The position numbers and the translations under genes are program-made. 64,000 bases of DNA. Origin: Forficula auricularia. Taxonomy: Eukaryota; Arthropoda; Insecta; Dermaptera; Forficulidae. Shown here in pieces: positions 56,301 through 64,000 of this stretch. The stretch is from assembly GCA_024734495.1 (NCBI GenBank), contig JALMQS010000153.1, forward strand, positions 37,400,858 to 37,464,857, in the 5' to 3' direction. Positions within the stretch are counted from its first letter, which is position 1. The number at the start of each line of letters is the position of its first letter. The notes under the pieces are model-generated. The model had not been told where the DNA came from and did no database searches. It saw only the letters and a program-made list of their open reading frames with translations.

Positions 56301-56700
56301 GTAGCCACGTAGGTATATGTTTATTTATTGAAACAATCAAGCATTATTACGTAATCATTTGTTTATTTGAATATAACAAACAGGTTTCTAATTAAAATAT
56401 AATTATTCTAAAAAAAATCATTCAATTGAAACTATTTTGATTAATTGCCGCAAATATATTTTAAAATATCCTATTTCTTAATTTTGATATACACTAATGC
56501 TTATACAGGGTGTTTCATATTTGAATGTCAATAATATCTGTGTATAATTTAAGACAAAATGCTCATATATAAACTTAGGTCGGTTTTTTTGGTATATTTT
56601 TTATATACAGGGTGATAAAGATTTTTTAGTGGCAAAATATTTTTCTTTTTTTATAAGAATTTTGCTGGCTTGGTGTGTACTGGATATATTAATTTTTTAT
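53330..56700. other. Non-coding, mostly single-copy-looking DNA
   Basis: No gene recognised. A stretch at 54120-54290 is less AT-rich and contains an inverted pair CTTGGCA/TGCCAAG (about 54166 and 54193) and ATTTGCAT (54205), which could be regulatory but is unproven. Several poly-G or poly-C runs occur (54060, 55345, 55790). Confidence 0.4.
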
Positions 56701-56708
56701 TGTCAGGA

Positions 56709-57066
56709 TAAATAAACTGAATTTGCTTCTTTCCAGTAATTTATTTTGTTTTTCAAATGGTTATTCCAAATATTTCGAGAGCGTTCTCAGCATCTCTTCC
56801 TCAGTGGAAACTGTGGGACCACACAATAGGCAAGTCAGTGAGTTGTTATAATTACAGGTGTCAAAAAAGTACTCACCCACTCCCCCACCAATGTGCCGAC
56901 TCCATCAGTTTGTACAGAACATTGATAAAAAGCTCGATCATACATACTATTGTGTGGTCCCACAGTTTCCACGGAGGAAGAGATGCTGAGAACGCTCTCG
57001 AAATATTTGGAATAACCATTTGAAAAACAAAATAAATTACTGGAAAGAAGCAAATTCAGTTTATTT
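56709..57066. repeat. ~360-bp palindromic element with degraded hammerhead-like arms
   Basis: Arms of about 120 bases (56709-56831 and 56945-57066) are reverse complements ('ggttattccaaatatttcg' against 'cgaaatatttggaataacc'). In each arm CTGAGGAAGAG...CTCTCGAAAT parallels CTGATGAAGAG...CTCGAAAC of the hammerhead-like motifs, but with the core U7 changed. The opposing 88- and 108-residue frames result from the palindrome. Confidence 0.7.
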
Positions 57067-57089
57067 ATCCTAACAATAAAAAAAAAAAA

Positions 57090-57970
57090 TATTTTTCTTC
57101 GCATTTCAAACATTTTTAAGGGTGAATATTTTTTATGTAGGAGTTCAATACTAGGGCTCACTTGAAGAGTTCTAATTTTTAAAGCTCATGCTAGCGATAA
57201 ATACTAATAACTTTTTGATAATAAATGTTCAGTTAAGATAGTTATTAAAAATTATTAGTAAAACGGTCGTTGATTTGTTCTCATTTCGAATTTTTAACAT
57301 CAATTCTTGGGAATTTATCGTTTGTTCTTCTCTGATGATTTAATTAAACGCTAGGAAGGGGGTGCGGAGGGGGTGTATGTTATAAAAAGACGATTTCTAT
57401 TTGAGATCTATGAATAAAATAAAAGCCTTGGCAACTCTAAATATTTATATCATATTAAAAAACCAATGTGTGTGTTTTGAATGCAAATTGGCAGCCAATC
57501 GGATTGCCCTTGGAGTTGGAGTGGGGCCAATGGATGCAGCTTCTTTTTTTTTTGAAAGGGGTCGGGGGTGTGTGCATCTTGTTCTTTTCTTTTTCCGGCT
57601 GGAAATAATAAAATGTGTGTCGATCTGCTTGTTAGGGGCTGGATGGGCTACGTGCTCTGCCACAGCTTGGCCTAGAAAATTGCCAATCGTCGGGGCTCTT
57701 ATTAGATGAATCTTGGCAATATTGCCTGCCGAAAGGGGGGGGCGTGGAGGGGTGCCTCTTCCTCTCTAGGGTTTCTTCTATAACACACCCCCTCCCTTTC
57801 CTTTTAAGAAAAAACAACCCTCGGGCTGGTCCTTGGTCTTTCCTACCTGCACTCTCTTTATTTATCCAATCGCAAAACGAAGAAAATTCGGTCACTCTGC
57901 CAAAAGAAGGGCGTGAGTGGGAGGGGTTTTATGCTTGCCTCTTTGAAATTGACAAATCACACTCCTTGTC
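57090..57970. other. Non-coding DNA, slightly less AT-rich at 57.48-57.95 kb
   Basis: Opposing small ORFs without known motifs. The mildly GC-richer part could be an unrecognised exon or repeat, but nothing supports a call. Confidence 0.35.
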
Positions 57971-57971
57971 T

Positions 57972-57999
57972 AGTAATAATAATAATAATAATAATAATA
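57972..57999. repeat. (TAA)n microsatellite
   Basis: Nine TAA triplets directly abutting the tRNA-like sequence. Further (TAA)n tracts at about 58496 and 58676 mark the other joints of the non-LTR element pieces. Confidence 0.9.
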
Positions 58000-58000
58000 G

Positions 58001-58095
58001 GGGTCGGTAGCGCAATCGGTTAAATCACCAACTTTTCTAATCCGATTAGGAGAACATCAACCTAGACTTCATCAGTTCGATTCCAGCAAGAAGCA
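58001..58095 (+). mobile_element. tRNA-like head at a TAA-targeted element
   Basis: GGGGTCGGTAGCGCAATCGG contains a good A box (58008-58019) and AGTTCGATTCC a B box (58074-58084), 55 bases apart. It begins exactly where the (TAA)n ends. It could be a SINE or the 5' end of the non-LTR element that follows. There is no closed cloverleaf. Confidence 0.5.
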
Positions 58096-58352
58096 AAACT
58101 GAATTTATTTGAAAATAATAAATAACCGGCCCCTCGGCTCCAGAAACTGACAATCTCTCTGGTTCTAGAAACCCTCGCGCATGCGCAGGACAAAATTTTG
58201 TAACAAGCAACCATGAATCGTGAGAGCAAAAACAAGATTACCCCAGGTGGTAACCAATCCATCCACCCTCGGGCATTCAGATTCTGGGGTCCGGACCATC
58301 ACGAAGTCAAGAAAGAAACAATAGAAGAATAACACCAAAAATCCATACATAC

Positions 58353-58403
58353 CTGGGCACCTTTAACATCAACACACTCATCCGGCCAGGAAAATTATCT
58401 GAC
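58353..58403 (+). pseudogene. Possible apurinic-endonuclease start of a non-LTR retrotransposon
   Basis: Reads LGTFNINTLIRPGKLSD, resembling the beginning of AP-type endonuclease domains in non-LTR elements (xxTWNVRTLxxxGKLxx). Only this short stretch is recognisable, so the call is tentative. Confidence 0.4.
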
Positions 58404-58699
58404 CATGGAACTCGATAACACGTTCCGGAAAATGAAGGTCCAACCAGAAAGAAACATCAAGCTTGCGTGATCCCAAGTGGTCCAAACGCAACAAATAATA
58501 ATAATATTAAACGACCCAGAAAATCGTGATTCTCCAGACATGGCACATTGTGCGTAAGTTACTGAATTAAGACCGTCATGCGGCCAGGATGAATTTCTTC
58601 CGCATCGACTGAGGCTAATCCGACTCCATCCAAGGGATAGATGAAAGTTTTCCACCAGCACTGCTGAGAAAATGCAATAATAATAATAATAATGTTGAT

Positions 58700-59220
58700 G
58701 ATAGGCATCCTCATGACTTGGGCCAAGACCATGTTAACAGAAAAAGGTCAAACTATTGGCTGACTCATGGAGAGCTTCGTGATTGCAATCCAAGACCAGG
58801 TCATAGCAACAAAATTATCTTAATTACATCATCAAGGATCCGAATTGCATTTGGATGACAGATGCAGAATGTGTGGTGGTATGTCGAAACTATTCATCAT
58901 GTCACTTCGACCTGCCGAGTCCTCGCCAGTACGGATTATACTCATAGGCACAATCAGATGGCAACAGTTATCCATCAAGAACTTGTTCTTCACTATGAAC
59001 TAATAAACACCAAAGTTCCGTACTATAAGTATACTCCCGAAAGTGTACTTGAAAATATGGGTTGTAGACTATAATGGGACCGATCAGTCCTGACAGACAG
59101 GACTATATACTACTTGCGAATAGAGCTGATATTGTGCTCACCATCAAGAGTAGCAAAATGACATACCTTATTGGCATCACCATTCCAAATACGCATAATC
59201 TCCAACAAGCTTATGGGGAA
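58700..59220 (+). pseudogene. Non-LTR retrotransposon C-terminus (CCHC and restriction-like endonuclease), decayed
   Basis: Consecutive pieces in changing frames match a family I recognise from insect genomes: MESFVIAIQDQVIATK (58767), CRMCGG (58863), VETIHHVTSTC then a TDYTHRHNQMATVIHQ block, VPYYKYTPESVLEN, YWDRSVLTDRTI, and ANRADIVL...TYLIGITIPNTHN (59115-59200). The last part is the PD-(D/E)xK-like endonuclease, with G where the catalytic D is expected (usually YLIDIAIP). Frameshifts and stops show an inactive copy. R4/Dong-type elements target TAA repeats, consistent with the TAA tracts nearby (inference). Confidence 0.7.
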
Positions 59221-59229
59221 AAATTAAAT

Positions 59230-59600
59230 TATTCCAAGTTCTAATAAGAATACTATAATTAAATTTTTTCTACAAATTCAAATTTAATCATTTTAAAACC
59301 TACAAACAATTTAATATAATACAATTTATAAAATATAACTATCCATGATTTCTAATAAGAATAACAAGATCTAAGATTTTTTTGTCTCTAATTCCCAAAA
59401 ATTCCCTAGATGATTTTAAATATTTAATAGAAAGGAATATCGATTTCCCATAAGGTAGTATGAGAGGAGGATGGATGAGATAGAGTAAGGCTCCGTATCG
59501 ACAAAAATGCCATCTGGTGATCGTGACCGAGTAATCAAAATTATTCATCTCTTTAATGAATGATCCAATGTAGGTAAGTAAATTACATTTTAAATAAAGT
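59230..59600. repeat. Dispersed repeat; uninterrupted relative of the 62.2-63.5 kb locus
   Basis: Contains in one piece 'ataatacaatttataaaata', 'ccatgatttctaataaga' and 'ttccctagatgattttaaat'. At 62.2-63.45 kb the same sequence is split by the tandem retroposon array. Confidence 0.75.
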
Positions 59601-60104
59601 ATTATCCTCAAAATATATTGTTGATGGTAATTTGATTATCTATCAAATTGCACAATTTGTAATTATTTATAATCCATAAATCTTTCTCATGATCGGTCAT
59701 GTTCACTAGAGGCGCTAAAACTCGCATACTCTTTTTTAACATAGTCTCTTATGATTGACATTTTTTGACGTGACAACGTCTTATAATTCAATGAAGCCGG
59801 CTGCACGCTCAAAAACACATGACTCATCTGAGGCGTTCCATTTAAGGCTTGAAGTGCAAGCGAGAGCGCGGAACGAGCGACAAAGATTGAGGCGGGCTTT
59901 TTAAAAGCTACAGTTTTTTTAAGTTTTAAACTTCCAAAAATGTGTTAATATTGTATGTAGCTTACTCAAATGGCCGCCAGCCGAAGATAATAAATAAATA
60001 AATACTTTAAGACTATTTAGAGCTCTGTATTAGGCCCCGTTCATACAAAGGCGATATAAGATACACGATATATAGTAAGGAATATATTGATATATAAGTT
60101 CTAA

Positions 60105-60335
60105 ATACCTGGAGACACCGAGCGATGCTCGGTAACTTTTTCCCTTCAGTTAAAAGCTTTATTTTAATACGAGCTTTTCGTGCGTGCCTTGGCACGCCCT
60201 CGAAGCTCGGCCCTCCGGGCTGAAATCCTGGCGGGCAGCGTCTCGGTCCAAAAATTGTATTCCTCTTAAAAAACCACACTCCAAATGTATACCCGTAAAC
60301 TACCGAAAATACATCGTCTCTTAAAAGTTTCGCAT
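60105..60335. repeat. GC-rich hairpin-bearing dispersed repeat, copy B, beside CCGAGC hairpin
   Basis: Reverse-complement match of 28.84-29.0 kb, starting near the hairpin ACCGAGCGATGCTCGGT (60113) next to TACCTGG. A run of about 16 G follows at 60357. Confidence 0.7.
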
Positions 60336-60587
60336 CTTTAATTTTTGAGTGGCGAGGGGGGGGGGGGGGGGGAGGAACAATTATCAATATATTTAATGTT
60401 TCTTAATTTAAAATGAATTGGAGTCTTTCATTTCAAAATTCGAATATATATATTTCAAATTTGCCTCGTTAATTAATATATATTTAATGTTTCTTAATTT
60501 AAAATCTATTGGTGTTTTTTCATTTGCATTCGAGTTCAAATGAATACAATATTATCTAGACACAAAGTCTAAATCAAAAATATAGTA

Positions 60588-60910
60588 TTGAAGGAGACAA
60601 TAACAAGAGTGTGTCTTCTGCTGGAATTATAAATTTTATTTATTTATAACGAGACTGAGTTCGAGGCTTTGCCCTCTTCATCAGTCTATTACAATGTATT
60701 CTTACAATGTCTATTACAATGTATTATCTTATGAATGATAAATTAATTCCTGTGAATACATTGTAATAGACTGATGAAGAGGGCAAAGCCCTCGAAACTA
60801 TAGTCTCGTTATAAATTAATAAAATTTATAATTCCAGCAGAAGACACACTCTTTTATTGTCTCCTTCAATATATAAAAATTTTGCTACTCTCGGCAAAAA
60901 CTTTCAATTT
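60588..60910. mobile_element. Palindromic element with hammerhead-like motifs, shorter copy
   Basis: Outer parts match 26341-27032 ('gaaggagacaataa', 'gtgtgtcttctgctgg', tail 'ctactctcggcaaaaac'), but most of the centre is missing. The target word CAAAAATATAG flanks it approximately on both sides. The left-arm motif (about 60652-60690, minus) has a deletion. Confidence 0.7.
60767..60810 (+). ncRNA. Hammerhead-ribozyme-like motif
   Basis: CTGATGA (60771-60777), extra A, stem GAGGGC/GCCCTC with loop AAA, GAAAC, TATA, GTC with predicted cleavage after 60805, then TCGTTA. TCGTTA can pair with TAATAGA before the core (GA/TC and TAA/TTA with a small internal loop). This is the best-preserved copy of the palindrome-associated motif. 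Confidence 0.55.
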
Positions 60911-60962
60911 AATACAAAAATATATAGTTTTAGTAAAAGAAATCAAGATATTTATATTAATG

Positions 60963-61045
60963 TGACATTGGTCTAGTGGTTAGAGCTGATGCCCATAGAT
61001 CAAGAGTTCGTCGGTTCGATTCTAGGCAAGAGGGTAATTTTTTTA
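60963..61045 (+). mobile_element. tRNA-like sequence (SINE head or tRNA pseudogene)
   Basis: A box TGGTCTAGTGGTTAGAGC, B box CGGTTCGATTC and a T7 run about 15 bases later. The anticodon-like hairpin TGAT/ATCA is short, and neither acceptor nor T stem pairs properly. A functional tRNA is therefore unlikely. Confidence 0.45.
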
Positions 61046-61099
61046 GAGAAATTTCTCTAAGCGTTGTTACAAATTAATCTAGATAAATATATATAGTAT

Positions 61100-61300
61100 T
61101 ATTTTTAATTTGAAATTCTGATAAAAGGTCGATTTTAATTTGAGAGCCGTTTTCAAATTAAAAAAAATACAAATTTATATAATATTCGTCCACTGTACCC
61201 CCCCCCCCCCCACACCCCGCTAGACACCCCCCCCCCCCGAAACTTTACCCTACCCTCGGATACCCCACCACTGCACTCCACTTCTTGCACCTGTTTTGAT
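61100..61300. repeat. C-rich dispersed repeat, copy 3
   Basis: 'aaattctgataaaaggtcga', 'ttgagagccgttttcaaatt' and a C-run block 61199-61290, the reverse complement layout of 49.44-49.67 kb. Confidence 0.65.
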
Positions 61301-61860
61301 TCAACCACATGATTCATTTTTATTCATCCAATTGTTAATAAATAAAATCTATCAAAATGTGTTATTTTTTCAGAAAATTGAAACCTAGTTTATTATTATT
61401 TATTTTTTTATTTAATAACATGTAACATACATAATTTGCAAGTTTTACTATTTAACTTAATCAATAAACTTGTCTTATATCTTTAAACAACATATATATA
61501 TATTACAAAATGTAAAAAAAGAAAAAGTTTTATAAAAAGCACGTTTTGAAATGTTTTATAGCACTCGCTTCAGTAAAACTCCTTGCTTTTACAAAAGTTT
61601 AAGTATCAACAGCTTTATCATCCATGTAATTTTAAATATTCAATTCAATTTTATATAATAATTTTCTACAATTTTATATTCCAATATTCAATTAAATTTA
61701 GATTTAACAAAATTAGAACATTTTACAAAGTATTAAAATCATAATTGAAACCTAGTTATGCGAAAGATATTTTTAAATAAATTCTTGATTTTTTTATTCT
61801 ATTAAATAAATAATGTTCTTTATAAACACAATTATAAAACGTTTATTAATTATTCTAACG
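61300..61860. other. AT-rich non-coding DNA
   Basis: Nothing recognised. Confidence 0.4.
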
Positions 61861-61879
61861 TTTAGGAAGAACAAAATAT

Positions 61880-62218
61880 GTTAAAAACCACAATCACAAT
61901 ACTTCTTCAAGGCCTTTGAGAACAATGAATTAACCCAACCCATTGTCTGTCTGGGTATAAAAGTAAAACGGAAACCTTTTTTTAAAACCCTAAGATTGGA
62001 ATTTTTCTACCTGAGAATAATTAATTTGATTACAAAAAAAAAACAATTTAGCCCAAAATGAGACCGTGACAGATCGAATTGTCAACACAAAAACCCCCTA
62101 GCTCGTGAATTTCATCAAAATCGGTAGAGCCGTTTTCAAAATAGAACTAAGATACAAATATACAAACAAATAAATATATAAACAATTTTCGTTCGTTTAA
62201 TAAGAGTAGATAAGAAAA
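61880..62218 (-). repeat. Inverted copy of the 48.96-49.30 kb element
   Basis: On the minus strand starts CTACTCTTATTAAACGAAC and runs through 'ggtagagccgttttcaaaat' (complement) to 'gaagtattgtgattgtgg'. Confidence 0.65.
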
Positions 62219-62332
62219 CTATAGTTGAATTGTTTCTATAAATTTGAAATTTAATCTTTTTAAAATCCACAAACAATTTATAATATAATACAATTTATAA
62301 AAATATACCTATCCATAATTTCTAATTGGATT

Positions 62333-63337
62333 GATGGATCCAATCGACTTGATTGGGGAATAATGGAATTGAAATAATTATCGGAAAAGATGTTTTTTTA
62401 TCTAATTAGATTTTTCCTCTTATTAAAAACAAGGACTAAATATGAATAAGGACACTCGATGGTGGAGAAGTATTCTCCGGAATCGAAGCTAAAATACAAG
62501 GTATACATTAATTAATGTAAAATAATTGGTTTAATAAAATTTAAAAAAAAAAAAAAATAAATAATTTCTAATTGAGAGAAATGGGAGGAAGGATACCAAT
62601 CGATTTGATTGGGGAATAATGGAATTTAAATAATTATCGGAAAAGAGGTTTTTTTATCTAATTAGATTTTTCCTCTTACTAAAAACAAGGACTAAAGATG
62701 ATCAAGGACACTCGATGGTGGAGAAGTTATCTCCGGAATCGAAGCAAAAGATACAATGTATACATTAATTAATGTAAAATAATTGGTTTAATAAAATTTA
62801 TAAAAAAAAAAAAAAAAATAAAAAAAATAATTTCTAATTGGAGAATTGGGGAATGGATGAGCTGAAAACCAATCGACTTGATTGGGGAATAATGGAATTG
62901 AAATAATTATCGGAAAAGAGGTTTTTTTTATCTAATTAGATTTTTCCTCTTATTAAAAACAAGGACTAAAGATGAATAAGGACACTCGATGGTGGAGAAG
63001 TTATCTCCGGAATCGAAACAAAAGATACAATGTATACATTAATTAATGTAAAATAATTGGTTTAATAAAATTTATAAAAAAAAAAAAAAAAAAAAAATAA
63101 TTTCTAATTGGAGAATTGGGGATGGATGGCTGAAACCAATCGACTTGATTGGGGAATAATGGAATTGAAATAATTATCGGAAAAGAGGTTTTTTTATCTA
63201 ATTAGATTTTTCCTCTTATTAAAAACAAGGACTAAAGATGATCAAGGACACTCGATGGTGGAGAAGTAATCTCCGGAATCGAAGCAAAAATACAATGTAT
63301 ACATTAATTAATGTAAAATAATTGGTTTAATAATAAT
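62333..63337 (+). repeat. Four tandem units of [short retroposon + target site]
   Basis: The retroposon word 'caatcgacttgattgggg' starts at 62341, 62597 (one change), 62869 and 63137. Each unit ends with AATAAAATTT and an A tail (three of four) and is followed by AATTTCTAATTGG. The same word borders the whole array on the left (62317-62332) and right (63338-63353, one mismatch over 16). The related locus at 59.34 kb has no insertion. Confidence 0.9.
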
Positions 63338-63525
63338 AATTTCTAATTAGATTAACAAATCTAAGATTTTTTTTGTCTCCAAAAATTCCCTAGATGATTT
63401 TAAATATTTAATAGAAAGGAATATAGATTTCCCATAAGGTAGTGCGTGTGGATGTTGATGGTGTACGTAACTATACTGGCAGGGTGTTTTAGATTTAGAG
63501 TGGCTAGAAGTTTGTATAATATATA

Positions 63526-63551
63526 AATGTGTGTGTGTGTGTGTGTGTGTC
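63526..63551. repeat. (GT)n microsatellite
   Basis: About thirteen GT dinucleotides. Confidence 0.9.
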
Positions 63552-63734
63552 AGAGTTTTCATTTGGCTCCGTGCTAGAATAAATATTTAAAAAGCTCTCT
63601 TGGATGCGTTTGTATATGTCTATGTCTATTCTTCGGATCTGCGCACGCCCGCAAAAGGAGGTGCGATATACCCAGCACCATTTATCATGGCATTTCAAAT
63701 AACAAACGCGAAAAACAGACAGAGATAGTAGAGT

Positions 63735-64000
63735 GGTGCCGCTCAAATCAGCTTGGAATATTAATTTTAATATTAATAAAATAAAAAATTAATTATCGAT
63801 AAAAATAATGGACTGTAAGTAGGTTTAATTGGAATTTAATATAAATGTTTGGATTATAAAATATGAATGTTGAAATTGAATACAACTAAAGTGATGTTAT
63901 GAATAACTTAAAACTATATAAATAAAGATAAAAAGTTTGAAAAATTGAATGTTAAAAATTCAGCAAATTTCAAAATACAAATATGCACAAAAAAAGAGAG
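63735..64000. repeat. Dispersed repeat shared with 26.16-27.12 kb, without the palindrome
   Basis: Contains both halves in continuity ('aataatggactgtaagtagg' ... 'acttaaaactatataaataaag' ... 'aaaaattgaatgttaaaa'), giving the empty site for the palindrome at 26.34 kb. Runs to the window edge. Confidence 0.75.

Noticed and set aside
57401..58010. Opposing frames of 70-102 codons
   Set aside because: No recognisable domain, codon bias or splice signals on either strand.
60963..61045. Functional tRNA gene
   Set aside because: A and B boxes are present, but acceptor and T stems do not pair.

Overview
This window is 64 kb of a very AT-rich eukaryotic genome, most likely an insect or another arthropod. 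The evidence is the GC-rich coding exons with good splice acceptors inside AT-rich non-coding DNA, the capricious/tartan-like leucine-rich-repeat (LRR) receptor, and the mix of SINEs, Penelope-like, gypsy-like and palindromic elements. Nothing bacterial or plasmid-like is present. I cannot name the species. Host genes are sparse and both lie on the minus strand: a 5' coding exon of a secreted or membrane LRR protein cut by the left edge (1..298), and one almost complete LRR transmembrane receptor exon at 37.0-38.6 kb. They may belong to an LRR receptor cluster. Everything else is intronic or intergenic DNA dominated by mobile elements and satellites.

0-13 kb: the partial LRR gene, a C-rich repeat, a TRIM-variant fragment, two short retroposons with clean target-site duplications (TSDs; 13 and 14 bp), a tRNA-derived SINE, a 221-bp AT-rich array, a 119-bp satellite of ten copies, and a solo LTR (TSD ATAG) with a complete miniature LTR retrotransposon (TRIM; TSD ATTAT) nested in it. 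A dispersed 'CCGACTTC' repeat carries a 264-bp GC-rich insertion with a 9-bp TSD. 13-24 kb: a 1.68-kb foldback element, a chimeric TRIM carrying an antisense gypsy reverse-transcriptase fragment, a Penelope-like (PLE) GIY-YIG endonuclease remnant followed by a hammerhead-ribozyme-like motif, a second solo LTR, a long inverted copy of the 3.7-5.4 kb array, and a tRNA-like gene embedded in nested palindromes. 25-36 kb: a ~660-bp palindrome with hammerhead-like motifs in both arms, a full-length minus-strand TRIM (TSD ATTAT), Harbinger-type MITEs and more palindromes. 37-44 kb: the LRR receptor gene, then three tandem copies of a ~771-bp unit. 44-64 kb: two SINEs with perfect 12-bp TSDs, a decayed Ty3/gypsy element interrupted by a 100-N assembly gap, a decayed non-LTR retrotransposon near (TAA)n tracts, a second hammerhead-bearing palindrome, and a fourfold tandem array in which each unit is a short retroposon plus its target site.

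The most unusual signals are the TRIM family with its probable tRNA-Trp primer site, the hammerhead-like motifs (one next to a PLE endonuclease remnant, others in palindromes), and a short polyadenylated retroposon without a recognisable tRNA head that has been amplified in tandem together with its TSD.
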